NCBI RefSeq assembly: GCF_002846495.1
Contig: NZ_PJNE01000001.1
Location: 3,038,001 to 3,102,000 of the forward strand
Direction of reading: 5' to 3'
Length of the DNA stretch: 64,000 nucleotides
Origin: Phycicoccus duodecadis
Lineage (GTDB): Bacteria; Actinomycetota; Actinomycetes; Actinomycetales; Dermatophilaceae
Below, piece by piece: positions 52,523 to 62,828 of this stretch (its first letter is position 1; the number at the start of each line of letters is the position of its first letter). Both the position numbers and the translations under genes were made by a program. The notes under the pieces are model-generated. The model searched no databases. It was not told the DNA's origin and worked only from the letters and a program-made list of their open reading frames with translations.

Positions 52523-53509
52523 CTACTTGCCCCCGTTGCCGCCGGCCCGGAAGGCGACCCAGGCGTCGCTCATCCGCTCGGCCTGGCCCTCCGTGAACAT
52601 GTTCATGCAGGAGTCCTGCGTGTAGTCCATGAAGTTGTGGATGGGGTCCAGCCCGGGCGCCGAACAGGTGTCGGCGTCCACGGGGCAGTCGAACTGCGGG
52701 TGCGCCTCGCGCGGGGTGTCGGCCACGTAGTCGCCCGAGGCCGAGCAGCCGTGCGCGAAGGTGTGCTCGAGCATCAGCCAGTGGCCGACCTCGTGCGTGA
52801 GGGTGTCGCCCTCGCCGTACTTCCACGGCTTCGTCGGGTCGTCGGGGTTCACGCCGCCCGGCATCGACTCGTCGAGCATGACCACGCCGTCGACGTAGTC
52901 GCGCCCGTTGTTGTAGCCCTTCGGGAAGTACGACCAGCCGAGCAGGCCGCCGCCGATGTTGGCCGCGTACACGTTCAGCACCCGCGAGTCGCCTTGGTGG
53001 AGCGCCTTCTTCATGTCTCGCTCGTTCTTGCCGGGCACGACCGTGTACCAGGCCGGGTTCGTGGTCCACGTGGTGTCGGCCAGCCGGAACCGGAACGGGG
53101 TGTCGGCCGCGTCCGCGGCGGTGGCCCCCGAGTAGGAGTCGTTGAGGACCTTCATCTGGTCGGCGATGAGGGTCTTCCACCGCGCCTTCTCGGCGGCGGT
53201 GAAGCCGTCGTCGGAGACCATGTGGAACACGGTCCTGATGGTGATGGCGCCGTCGCCCAGGTAGGGAGCGTCGGGGAGGACGCCGTAGGCGTTGGCCTCG
53301 TTGTCGGGGTAGAGCTTGGGCTCGACGGCCTTCGAGCCGTCGGCGACGCGGGCGGCGCTGGAGCCCGCACCCGCGTCGCACTGCTGCACGGCGGGGGACG
53401 GGGCGGCGGTGGCGGTGACGGTGCTGCCGCTGACCGAGGCTGCGACGAGCAGCCCCGCGGCCAGCGCACCGGCGGCGGACATCCGACCCCGGGTGGTCAC
53501 TGAGAGCAT
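52523..53509 (-). CDS. Secreted zinc metalloprotease, M43 (pappalysin-like)
   Basis: 328 residues from ATG 53509 with AAGGA upstream. A signal peptide covers about 1-36 (AAGALAAGLLVAASVSGSTV), cut near TATAA. The zinc site is THEVGHWLMLEHTF at about residue 240, followed by VADTPREAHPQFDCP and the Met-turn HNFMDYTQDSCMNMFT. In the HExxHxxGxxH consensus the Gly is Met here, while all three His are kept. Cys residues suggest disulfides (GCSASGD, DCPVDADTCSAPG). An extracellular protease is expected; its target is unknown. Confidence 0.92.
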   Translation of the reverse strand: MLSVTTRGRMSAAGALAAGLLVAASVSGSTVTATAAPSPAVQQCDAGAGSSAARVADGSKAVEPKLYPDNEANAYGVLPDAPYLGDGAITIRTVFHMVSDDGFTAAEKARWKTLIADQMKVLNDSYSGATAADAADTPFRFRLADTTWTTNPAWYTVVPGKNERDMKKALHQGDSRVLNVYAANIGGGLLGWSYFPKGYNNGRDYVDGVVMLDESMPGGVNPDDPTKPWKYGEGDTLTHEVGHWLMLEHTFAHGCSASGDYVADTPREAHPQFDCPVDADTCSAPGLDPIHNFMDYTQDSCMNMFTEGQAERMSDAWVAFRAGGNGGK

Positions 53510-53611
53510 GGTGGATCCTTCGGCTCGGGCACGCTCCTCCTGCTGGACGTGCACGAGGGGACCGTACTGGCCGCAGGGCCTGCGGGGGAGGCCCGTGACG
53601 GCCGATGTCGA

Positions 53612-53641
53612 TTCGGTCGGCCACGCGGGGGCCGCTAGCAT
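53612..53641 (+). promoter_or_regulatory. Possible trigger factor promoter
   Basis: TTCGGT (53612-53617) and TAGCAT (53636-53641) with an 18-nt spacer, about 110 bp upstream of the tig start codon. Confidence 0.35.
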
Positions 53642-53757
53642 GGGCCCTTGGCGTCGCTCCGGGCGCGCGCGACGCGTGGCCCCCGGCGGCCCGGCCTCCA
53701 TCGGGCCGGGTGCGGCGCCCGACCGTCAACCCCGACACCCCAGGTGGAGTGCCCGCA

Positions 53758-55122
53758 GTGAAGAGTGCCGTCGAGACCCTGAGCCCGACCCGGGTCAAGC
53801 TGACCGTCGAGGTCCCCTTCGAGGAGCTCAAGCCGCTCCTCGACAAGGCCTACGCGACCATCGGGTCCCAGGTGCAGGTGCCGGGCTTCCGCCGGGGCAA
53901 GGTCCCGAGCCGCATCATCGACCAGCGCGTCGGCCGCGGCGCCGTGGTCCAGGAGGCCGTCAACGAGGCCCTCCCGATCTTCTTCGCCGAGGCCGTCGAG
54001 GCCGAGGAGGTGCGCGCCATCGGGGCGCCCGAGGTCGACATCACGGCTGTCCCCCTCGAGGACGGCCAGGACCTCGAGTTCACCGTCGAGACCGACGTGC
54101 GACCCGAGATCGAGCTTCCCGACCTCACCGGCATCGCCGTCACCGTCGACGACGTCGCGGTCTCGGACGACGACGTCGAGCAGCGGATGACCTCGCTGCG
54201 CGAGCGCTTCGGCACGCTGGTCGGGGTCGACCGCGCCGTCGAGACCGGCGACCACGTGTCCCTCGACCTGTCGGCCACCATCGACGGCGACGAGATCGAC
54301 TCCGTCGAGAACGTCTCCTACGAGGTCGGCTCCGGCAACATGCTCGAGGGCCTCGACGACGCGCTCGTCGGGATGGCCGCGGGCGAGACCAAGAGCTTCA
54401 CCGCCCCGCTGGCCGGCGGCGACCGCGAGGGCCAGGACGCCGACTGCGTCGTCACCGTCCAGAGCGTGAAGGTCCGCGAGCTCCCCGAGCTCGACGACGA
54501 CTTCGCCCAGCTCGCCTCGCAGTTCGACACCCTCGCCGAGCTCCGCGCCGACGTCGTCAGCCAGGCCGAGCAGGCCAAGAAGTACGAGCAGGGCATCCAG
54601 GCCCGCGACAAGGTCCTCGAGCACCTCCTCGACACCGTCGACGTCCCCGTCCCCGACGGCATCGTCAAGGCCGAGGTCGACAGCCACCTCGAGGGCGAGA
54701 ACCGGATGGACGACGACGAGCACCGGGCCGAGGTCGACGAGTCGACCCGCCGGGCGCTCAAGGCGCAGTTCCTCCTCGACGCCATCGCCGAGAAGCTCGA
54801 GGTCAAGGTCGAGCAGCCCGAGCTCATCGAGTACCTCGTGATGAGCGCGCAGCAGTACGGCATGGACCCCAACCAGTTCGCGCAGGCCATCGACCAGCAG
54901 GGCCAGATCCCCTCGATGGTCCAGGAGGTCGCCCGCCGCAAGGCGCTGGCCGCCGTGCTCGACGAGGCCGTCGTCACCGACAGCACGGGCACCGTCATCG
55001 ACCTCGACGAGCTGGTGGGCGGCGCCGACGAGGACGAGGTCACGGACGTCGCCGACGTCGTCGACGAGGCCCCGGCCTCCGACGACGCGCCGGCCGAGGA
55101 CGAGACCCCGGCCAAGGCCTGA
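53758..55122 (+). CDS. tig: Trigger factor (ribosome-associated chaperone)
   Basis: 454 residues from GTG 53758, GGAG about 10 nt upstream. The N-terminal ribosome-binding domain contains VPGFRRGKVPSRIIDQRVGR (the GFRxGxxP signature). The central FKBP-like PPIase domain follows (ETGDHVSLDLSATIDGDEID), then the helical C-terminal cradle and an acidic tail (EDETPAKA). Folds nascent chains at the ribosome exit. A frame extending to 53605 is spurious. The order tig ... clpP1-clpP2 ... clpX is conserved in actinobacteria and here has three extra genes inserted before clpP1. Confidence 0.96.
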   Translation: MKSAVETLSPTRVKLTVEVPFEELKPLLDKAYATIGSQVQVPGFRRGKVPSRIIDQRVGRGAVVQEAVNEALPIFFAEAVEAEEVRAIGAPEVDITAVPLEDGQDLEFTVETDVRPEIELPDLTGIAVTVDDVAVSDDDVEQRMTSLRERFGTLVGVDRAVETGDHVSLDLSATIDGDEIDSVENVSYEVGSGNMLEGLDDALVGMAAGETKSFTAPLAGGDREGQDADCVVTVQSVKVRELPELDDDFAQLASQFDTLAELRADVVSQAEQAKKYEQGIQARDKVLEHLLDTVDVPVPDGIVKAEVDSHLEGENRMDDDEHRAEVDESTRRALKAQFLLDAIAEKLEVKVEQPELIEYLVMSAQQYGMDPNQFAQAIDQQGQIPSMVQEVARRKALAAVLDEAVVTDSTGTVIDLDELVGGADEDEVTDVADVVDEAPASDDAPAEDETPAKA

Positions 55123-55143
55123 CCGCCGCATCCCGCAGCACCA

Positions 55144-55180
55144 CCGAGGCCGCGCCCCCGAGAGGGAGGCGCGGCCTCGG
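55144..55180 (+). terminator. Terminator of tig
   Basis: CCGAGGCCGCGCC (55144-55156) pairs perfectly with GGCGCGGCCTCGG (55168-55180), 11-nt loop, 21 nt beyond the stop. Confidence 0.7.
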
Positions 55181-55212
55181 CCGTGCGGGGGCCCGCGGAG
55201 TACCCTCGGCCC

Positions 55213-55980
55213 ATGCCGCAGCCCCTGGGAGTCGTCCGCGACGGTGACGTCGTCCGCATCACGATGCGCCGCCCCGAGCGTCGCAACGCCCTCTCCGAGG
55301 ACCACCTGCGCGAGCTGCTCGACGCCCTGCGCGCGACCGCCGGCACCGACGCCGCCGGCGTGGTCATCGGCGGCGAGGGGCCGGTGTTCAGCGCCGGGCA
55401 CGACTTCGCCGACGTCGCCGCCCGCGACCTCGACGGCGTCCGCGACCTGCTGCGCCTGTGCACCGACGTGATGCAGCAGGTGCAGGCGATGCCGCAGGTC
55501 GTCATCGCCCGCGTGCACGCCCTCGCCACGGCCGCCGGCTGCCAGCTCGTCGCCTCGTGCGACCTGGCCGTGGCCGGCGAGTCCGCGGGCTTCGCGCTGC
55601 CCGGCGGCAAGGGGGGCTGGTTCTGCCACACCCCGGCCGTGCCGGTGGCCCGGGCCATCGGGCGCAAGCGGCTGATGGAGATGGCGCTCACCGGTGACGT
55701 CGTCGACGCCGCGACCGCGCTCGACTGGGGCCTGGTCAACCGGCTCGTCCCGGACGCCGACCTCGACGCCGCGGTCGACGCGCTCATGGCGCGTGCCACC
55801 CGCGGCGCCCGCGCCAGCAAGGCCCGGGGCAAGCAGGTGCTCTACGCGCAGCTCGACCGGCCCGAGGAGGAGGCCTACGACGTCGCGCTCGCCGCGATGG
55901 CCGACGCCTCGCAGACGCCGTCGGCGCGCGAGGGGATGGCCGCGTTCCTCGAGAAGCGCCCCGCCGTCTGGGCCGACTGA
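55213..55980 (+). CDS. Enoyl-CoA hydratase/isomerase family protein
   Basis: 255 residues from ATG 55213; TACCCT lies six bases upstream (leaderless pattern). Crotonase fold: oxyanion-hole motifs GPVFSAGHDFADVAA and TAAGCQLVASCDLAVAGESA. The second catalytic region reads ALPGGKGGWFCHTPAVPVAR, without the usual paired Glu residues of short-chain hydratases, so hydratase activity is doubtful and another crotonase reaction is possible. Cytosolic. Not obviously in an operon. Confidence 0.9.
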   Translation: MPQPLGVVRDGDVVRITMRRPERRNALSEDHLRELLDALRATAGTDAAGVVIGGEGPVFSAGHDFADVAARDLDGVRDLLRLCTDVMQQVQAMPQVVIARVHALATAAGCQLVASCDLAVAGESAGFALPGGKGGWFCHTPAVPVARAIGRKRLMEMALTGDVVDAATALDWGLVNRLVPDADLDAAVDALMARATRGARASKARGKQVLYAQLDRPEEEAYDVALAAMADASQTPSAREGMAAFLEKRPAVWAD

Positions 55981-55998
55981 GGCGTCCGAGCCGCCGGC

Positions 55999-57078
55999 TC
56001 AGCCGGGCGGGGGAGCGGTACTGGTCCCGACCCGGAGGCTCACCGCGAACGGCTCGTCGACGGGTCCCTCGCCCTCCAGCCGGCGGCGCACCATCGCCCC
56101 TAGGGCCCGCCCCTTGGCCACCCCGGGCTGGAGCACGGTCGTCAGCGTGGTGCCGAGCCACGGCAGGTCGACCCCGTCGAAGCCGGTGACGGACACGTCG
56201 TCCGGTACCCGCAGGCCGAGGGACTCGGCCGCCCGCACCACGCCGGCGGCCAGCACGTCGGCCTGGCAGACGACGGCGGTCGGCCGCTCCGCCGCGGGCC
56301 GGTCCAGCAGCAGCCGCCCGGCCTCCTCCCCGGCCCCCACGGTGAGCTCGGCGACCTGCACCATCGGCGAGCCTGCCGGTGCCAGGTCGAGGAAGCCGCG
56401 GGACCGCCCGGCGGCATCCGGGTAGGCGGCGTCCTCCAGGTCGGCCGCGGTGATCGGCCCGGTGGCGACGCCCGGGCGCAGCATCATCGACACGTGCGCC
56501 AGCCGGCGGTGGCCCAGGTCCACCACGTGCTGCGCCGCCAGGCGCTGCCCGGCCCGCTCGTCGGTGAGGACGTGCGCGACGCCCGGAGCGAGCGGTGCGC
56601 CGCTGCCCACCATCACGACGCCGCGCGCGGCCAGATGCTCGACCAGCGGGTTGGTGCCGGTACCGCAGAGCGGGAAGACGGCGGCGTCGACGGCCTGGGT
56701 GGCCAGCTGCGCCACGGCCTGCTCGGGATGCTCGACGGGCTGCGCCACGAGCAGCATCGCGCGCCCGGCCAGGTCGAGCTCCTCGGCCAGGCCGTCGAGG
56801 ACGCCGAGGGCGAAGGGGTCGCGGAAGGCGTAGCGCAACGGGCCCTCCACGATGACGGCGACCGTGCCCACGCGGCCCTGGCGCAGCGAGGACGCCAGCG
56901 GGTCGGGCCCGGCGAACCCGAGGTCGGTGGCGGCGGCCCGTACCCGGTCGGCCGTGGCGGCGGCGACGGGTCCCTTGCCGCTGAAGACCAGCGACGCGGT
57001 CGAGGTCGACACCCCGGCCCGCTCGGCGACGTCGCGCAACGTGGCCCGGCGAGGCTCGGCTTGACGCTGGGACGGCAT
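55999..57078 (-). CDS. LacI-family transcriptional regulator
   Basis: 359 residues from ATG 57078. LacI helix-turn-helix and hinge: TLRDVAERAGVSTSTASLVFSGKG with VRAAATDLGFAGPDPLASSL. The periplasmic-binding-like domain has GTVAVIVEGPLRYAFRDPF, ARGVVMVGSGAPL and VPDDVSVTGFDGVDLPWLGTTLTTV. It lies divergent from an MFS transporter, and the gap holds two overlapping palindromes, so it should repress both promoters and respond to a small ligand carried by that transporter. Confidence 0.93.
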   Translation of the reverse strand: MPSQRQAEPRRATLRDVAERAGVSTSTASLVFSGKGPVAAATADRVRAAATDLGFAGPDPLASSLRQGRVGTVAVIVEGPLRYAFRDPFALGVLDGLAEELDLAGRAMLLVAQPVEHPEQAVAQLATQAVDAAVFPLCGTGTNPLVEHLAARGVVMVGSGAPLAPGVAHVLTDERAGQRLAAQHVVDLGHRRLAHVSMMLRPGVATGPITAADLEDAAYPDAAGRSRGFLDLAPAGSPMVQVAELTVGAGEEAGRLLLDRPAAERPTAVVCQADVLAAGVVRAAESLGLRVPDDVSVTGFDGVDLPWLGTTLTTVLQPGVAKGRALGAMVRRRLEGEGPVDEPFAVSLRVGTSTAPPPG

Positions 57079-57090
57079 GGGCGACACAAT

Positions 57091-57120
57091 ATCGAATCGA
57101 TTCGATCGAATCGATTCGAT
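57091..57120. promoter_or_regulatory. Double palindromic LacI operator
   Basis: The 14-mer ATCGAATCGATTCG occurs twice in tandem and is followed by AT. Each copy contains the palindrome CGAATCGATTCG. It lies 12 bp upstream of the lacI start and 67 bp before the transporter start. The AT-rich words stand out sharply from the local base composition. Confidence 0.75.
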
Positions 57121-57187
57121 CCGCTCCCGGCGCCATGGCATCCGCCGCCCCCGACCGACGCGGCCCACCCCCGAAGGAGAGACCGCG

Positions 57188-58450
57188 GTGACCAGCACGA
57201 CCCAGGTGTCCGCCCCGCCCCTGTCGCGCGAGCGGCTCGTGACGGCCCGTACGGCGGTCTTCGTCGCCTTCGCCCTCGCCGGCCTGGTCTTCGCCTCGTG
57301 GGCCTCGCGCATCGCCGACACCAAGGCCACCCTGGGGCTCTCGGCCGGCCAGCTCGGCACCGTCCTGCTGGCGGCCAGCGTCGGCTCGGTGTCCGGCCTG
57401 CCGCTCGCCGGTCGGGTCAGCGACCGGATCGGCCCCGCCCGCACCGTGGCCGTCGGCATGGTCTCGGGCGTCGTCGGTCTCGTCATCGTGGGCGGCGTCG
57501 TCAGCGCGGGCGGGCCGCCCCTGCTGGTCGCCGCGGGCCTGTTCTTCCTCGGCTTCGGCGTGGGCTTCTGGGACGTGGCGATGAACCTCGAGGGGGCGGT
57601 CGTCGAGCGCGCCCTCGGGCGGTCCGTGATGCCGCACTTCCACGCGGCGTTCTCGGGCGGCACGGTGCTGTCGGCGCTCGTCGGGGCCGGGATGTCGTGG
57701 GCCAGCGTGCCGCTGGTCGTGCACTTCCTGGGCACCGCCGTGGTCACCGTGGCGCTCGCCGCCTGGGCGCTGCCGCGGTTCCTGCCACGGGTCGCCGCGT
57801 CCGGTGTCGACGACGGCGACGGGCCCCCCGCGGCGCGGCCGGGGTCGGCCTGGCTGGAGCCCCGGACCCTGCTCATCGGGGTCGTGGTGCTGGCCGCGGC
57901 CTTCACCGAGGGCACGGCCAACGACTGGCTGGCCGTCGCGTTCACCGAGGGTCACGAGGTGCCCGAGTGGGTGGGCGTCCTGGGCTTCGCCACCTTCCTC
58001 ACCTTCATGACCGTCGGCCGCATCGTCGGTACCGGCCTGCTCGACACCCACGGCCGCGTGCCCGTGCTGCGCGTCAGCTTCGCGCTGGCCGTCGTCGGCG
58101 CGGCCCTGGTGGTCTTCGGCAGTGACTGGCTCGCGTTCGTCGGCGCGGCCGTGTGGGGTGTCGGCGCCGCGCTCGGCTTCCCCGTCGGGATGAGCGCCTC
58201 GGCCGACGACCCCGCCCGGGCCGCCGCGCGGATGTCGGTCGTGGCCACCATCGGGTACGTCGCGTTCATCGCCGGGCCGCCGCTCCTGGGCTTCCTCGGC
58301 GACCACGTGGGCGTGCTGCACGCTCTTCTCGTCGTCGGTGCCCTCGCCGTCCTGGCCCTGTCGGTCGTGCCCTCGGTGCGCGAGCACGACGGCCTGCCGC
58401 GCAACGCGCCGCGGCCCACCGACCCCGCCGCCGACCGCCCGGTCGGCTGA
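57188..58450 (+). CDS. MFS transporter, YbjJ-like
   Basis: 420 residues from GTG 57188, with GAAGGAGAG upstream. Twelve predicted helices; FVAFALAGLVFASWASRIAD, the motif A-like AGRVSDRIGPARTV, and GFGVGFWDVAMNLEGAVVER resemble the E. coli YbjJ/FucP-like group. Late motif PVGMSASADDPARAAARMSVV. Controlled by the divergent LacI regulator. Substrate not predictable; LacI control suggests a sugar or nucleoside. Confidence 0.9.
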   Translation: MTSTTQVSAPPLSRERLVTARTAVFVAFALAGLVFASWASRIADTKATLGLSAGQLGTVLLAASVGSVSGLPLAGRVSDRIGPARTVAVGMVSGVVGLVIVGGVVSAGGPPLLVAAGLFFLGFGVGFWDVAMNLEGAVVERALGRSVMPHFHAAFSGGTVLSALVGAGMSWASVPLVVHFLGTAVVTVALAAWALPRFLPRVAASGVDDGDGPPAARPGSAWLEPRTLLIGVVVLAAAFTEGTANDWLAVAFTEGHEVPEWVGVLGFATFLTFMTVGRIVGTGLLDTHGRVPVLRVSFALAVVGAALVVFGSDWLAFVGAAVWGVGAALGFPVGMSASADDPARAAARMSVVATIGYVAFIAGPPLLGFLGDHVGVLHALLVVGALAVLALSVVPSVREHDGLPRNAPRPTDPAADRPVG

Positions 58451-58520
58451 TCCCGGGGGAACCCGGGGCGGGTCCGCGGACATCCCGCGGGCCCGCCCTC
58501 GCGCGGCGCCGGGGCACGGG

Positions 58521-58538
58521 TTGTGCTCACGGCGAACA
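58521..58538. promoter_or_regulatory. Candidate ClgR site upstream of clpP1
   Basis: TGCTCACGGCG within TTGTGCTCACGGCGAACA matches the CGCYNANRGCG core reported for ClgR of Corynebacterium at ten of eleven positions (as I recall the consensus), and it is followed by AAC. It lies ~90 bp before clpP1, where ClgR sites are expected. Confidence 0.4.
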
Positions 58539-58626
58539 CGCGCCGGTCGGGGAGTACGGGCGACAGGGCCGGGCGTTAGGGTCACTGAAAGGTAGAAGAA
58601 CCCTGACGAACGAGGAGTGACGAGTC

Positions 58627-59253
58627 GTGACCAGTAGTGAGATCGTCGCCGCGGGCGACGGCCAGAGGGCCGGCCTCGACGACCACATCTACAACCGTCT
58701 CCTCAAGGAGCGGATCATCTTCCTCGGCTCCGACGTGCGCGACGACAACGCGAACGCCATCTGCGCGCAGATGCTGCTCCTCGCCGCCGAGGACCCCGAG
58801 AAGGACATCTGGCTGTACATCAACAGCCCCGGTGGCTCGGTGACCGCCGGCATGGCGATCTTCGACGTCATGCAGTGGATCCCCAACGACGTCGCCACCG
58901 TGGCGATGGGGATGGCGGCCTCGATGGGCCAGTTCCTCCTGTCGGCCGGCGAGCCGGGTAAGCGCTACGCCACCCCGCACGCCCGCGTGATGATGCACCA
59001 GCCGTCGGGCGGCATCGGCGGCACCGCCTCCGACATCAAGATCCAGGCCGAGCAGCTCATCCACATCAAGAAGCAGATGGCCGAGCTGATCGCCGAGCAC
59101 ACGGGCCAGACCAAGGAGCAGATCGAGCAGGACTCCGACCGCGACCGCTGGTTCACCGCGGCCGAGGCCAAGGAGTACGGCTTCGTCGACCACGTCATCA
59201 AGAAGGCCGACATGGCCGGCGCGCACGCCGACAACCCCGTGACCGCCGACTGA
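58627..59253 (+). CDS. clpP1: ATP-dependent Clp protease proteolytic subunit 1
   Basis: 208 residues from GTG 58627 with GGAG upstream. Catalytic triad: Ser99 in [12 protein letters not shown], His124 in VMMHQPSGG, Asp in [18 protein letters not shown]. The N-terminal propeptide is short. Forms a heteromeric ClpP1P2 tetradecamer with ClpP2; unfolded substrates are fed by ClpX or ClpC. clpP2 follows after 28 nt in the same operon. Confidence 0.97.
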   Translation: MTSSEIVAAGDGQRAGLDDHIYNRLLKERIIFLGSDVRDDNANAICAQMLLLAAEDPEKDIWLYINSPGGSVTAGMAIFDVMQWIPNDVATVAMGMAASMGQFLLSAGEPGKRYATPHARVMMHQPSGGIGGTASDIKIQAEQLIHIKKQMAELIAEHTGQTKEQIEQDSDRDRWFTAAEAKEYGFVDHVIKKADMAGAHADNPVTAD

Positions 59254-59281
59254 CCCGGCCGAGACGACGCGAGAGAGAGAC

Positions 59282-59923
<642 letters not shown>

Positions 59924-59954
59924 CCCAGGGGTCGCCCGCGCGGTGACCCTCCGA

Positions 59955-59988
59955 CGACGCCGCCCCCGCACCCGCGAGGGCGGCGTCG
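59955..59988 (+). terminator. Terminator of the clpP1-clpP2 operon
   Basis: CGACGCCGCCC (59955-59965) pairs perfectly with GGGCGGCGTCG (59978-59988), 12-nt loop, 31 nt past the clpP2 stop. It separates clpP1P2 from the downstream gene and clpX. Confidence 0.7.
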
Positions 59989-60032
59989 CCGCGTGCGGGG
60001 CGTCCGGTGCGCACCGCCCGCTCCGTCGCGCC

Positions 60033-60123
60033 CCGGTCACTCCGGTGGGCACCGGTCCCAGGGGGCCGGTGCTCGCCAGCGTCGCCGGTGCGTGGCAGCG
60101 TCGCCGGTGCGTGGCAGGACGAC
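60033..60123. repeat. Left flanking repeat of the AbiEi-like gene, with internal 19-bp tandem duplication
   Basis: Within the 304-bp gap after clpP2. A 73-base module (counted without a 19-bp duplication) aligns gap-free with 61240-61312 at about 77% identity by hand count. The 19-mer CAGCGTCGCCGGTGCGTGG is perfectly duplicated in tandem at 60077-60095 and 60096-60114. A further degenerate copy of the GCAG..T.ACCGGTGC...GCAGG core lies near 60132-60155. Apart from these and the terminator I see nothing else in the gap. Confidence 0.65.
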
Positions 60124-60227
60124 TGATGCCCTGCAGGATCACCGGTGCCGCGCAGGCCTACCGGCGTCGGGCACGGGCCTGTGGATGACGCCACGGGGCC
60201 GGCGCGCCGACCTGGCACGCTGACGCG

Positions 60228-61187
60228 ATGCTCGGCTCCGCGCCCCCACCACCTTTCGACCCCGGCCGGCTGCGGCTGGGGTCGGACCTGCGGCGCAGGG
60301 GCGTCGAACCGGCCCAGGACCGCACGTCCTGGCACCAGGTCCGGCACGGTGTGTGGCTACCGCGCCCGGTCTGGGGCGCCCTGACGCCGGGGCAGCGCCA
60401 CGCGTCCCTGGTGCACGCCTCCCTGCTGCGCTGCCGGCCGGGGAGCGGGCACGTCGTCTCGGGCGTCTCGGCCGCCGCGCTCTGGGGCCTGCCGCGCATC
60501 GAGGACTGGCCGCCCGCCGTCGTCGTGCACGCGCCGTCCGGCCGGGTCAGCGGGTCCGACCTGCTGCGGCCGCTCGTCGGTCCCGAGGTCGACCCGGTCG
60601 ACGTGGCGGGCGTGCGGGTCACTCCGGTGCCGCGCACGATCGTCGACCTGGCCCGCACCGGGTCGCTGGCCAGTGCGGTCGCCGCCGCCGACCACGCCCT
60701 GCGGCACCGGCTGTGCACGCAGAACGAGCTGGCGGCCGAGGTCGCGGTCCTGCCACGGCGCACCCGCGGCCGGACGGCCGCCGCCCTGGTGCGGGACCTC
60801 GCCGACCCCGACAGCATGTCGGCGGGGGAGAGCCTGTCGCGGGTGCAGATGTTCCGGCTGAACCTCCCCAGGCCCCGGCTCCAGGTCGAGCACTCGGACG
60901 CGGACGGCGTCATCGGGCTGGCCGACTTCGGGTGGCCCGGGGTGGCGGGGGAGTTCGACGGGCAGGTCAAGTACCGGGTGCCGGAGGGTGCCGACCCCCG
61001 CCGGGCGGGCGAGGTGGTGTGGGCCGAGAAGCGCCGAGAGGACCGGCTGCGCCGTCAGGTCAGGGTCGCGCGCTGGATCTGGGCGGTGGCGATGGACCCG
61101 CCCGCGCTGGCACGGGTCCTGGCCGAGGTGGGGGTACGCCCCGCGGCCTGCTGCACCTGGTTCGACCTCGGGAGGCCGACGGCGTGA
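60228..61187 (+). CDS. AbiEi-antitoxin-like protein with PD-(D/E)xK/Vsr-like C-terminal domain
   Basis: 319 residues. The N-terminal ~80 residues look like the winged helix of AbiEi-type proteins (WHQVRHGVWLPRPVWGALTP, then HVVSGVSAAALWGLPR). The middle has VTPVPRTIVDLARTGSLASAVAAADHAL. The C-terminal third, VIGLADFGWPGVAGEFDGQVKY followed by EVVWAEKRREDRLRRQVRVARW, fits a DUF559/Vsr-like nuclease fold with D, E and K in plausible order. Many actinobacteria carry such orphan genes, named after type IV toxin-antitoxins, but no AbiEii toxin gene is adjacent. CACGCT six bases before the ATG suggests a leaderless message. Sits between clpP2 and clpX, flanked by diverged repeats. Confidence 0.82.
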   Translation: MLGSAPPPPFDPGRLRLGSDLRRRGVEPAQDRTSWHQVRHGVWLPRPVWGALTPGQRHASLVHASLLRCRPGSGHVVSGVSAAALWGLPRIEDWPPAVVVHAPSGRVSGSDLLRPLVGPEVDPVDVAGVRVTPVPRTIVDLARTGSLASAVAAADHALRHRLCTQNELAAEVAVLPRRTRGRTAAALVRDLADPDSMSAGESLSRVQMFRLNLPRPRLQVEHSDADGVIGLADFGWPGVAGEFDGQVKYRVPEGADPRRAGEVVWAEKRREDRLRRQVRVARWIWAVAMDPPALARVLAEVGVRPAACCTWFDLGRPTA

Positions 61188-61239
61188 CTCCGGAGGCCGC
61201 ACCGGGCATCCGGCCGAACACCGGGTATCCCGCAGCGCA

Positions 61240-61312
61240 CCGGCCACTGCGACGGGCACCGGCCACCTGGGGCCGGGGTGCGGCAGCGTGACCGGTGCGC
61301 GGCAGGATGACC
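61240..61312. repeat. Right flanking repeat of the AbiEi-like gene
   Basis: Direct partner of the module at 60033-60123, about 77% identical over 73 bases. It lies in the 322-bp gap between the AbiEi-like gene and clpX. The rest of that gap holds a TAGCGT hexamer at 61468-61473 (possible clpX -10 box) and nothing else I can identify. Confidence 0.65.
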
Positions 61313-61509
61313 CCAGCAGGCGTCCAGGCCATAGCCCTCCGCGCCCGCGTGGGCGGGCCCTCGAACCGCCGCGCCGCGCGCCGTGGGGCCGTTGCGCTGA
61401 CAGCGGACAAGTGCGACGCGCCGCACCGCTCGGCGGTTCAATGGGTGCGGCACCACCCGCCGACAGGTAGCGTCGGCGGCGTCGTCAGCGCCGAGGAAGG
61501 GACCCGTTC

Positions 61510-62799
<1,290 letters not shown>

Positions 62800-62828
62800 C
62801 CCGGGTCGACCCGCGGTCGAGCCCCGAC

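Noticed and set aside
53605..53757. N-terminal extension of trigger factor
   Set aside because: Frame is open but Arg/Pro-rich; the conserved protein begins at GTG 53758 with a ribosome site.
60033..61312. CRISPR array or IS element around the AbiEi-like gene
   Set aside because: The repeats are few, diverged and not evenly spaced, with no cas or transposase gene and no target-site duplication that I can see.
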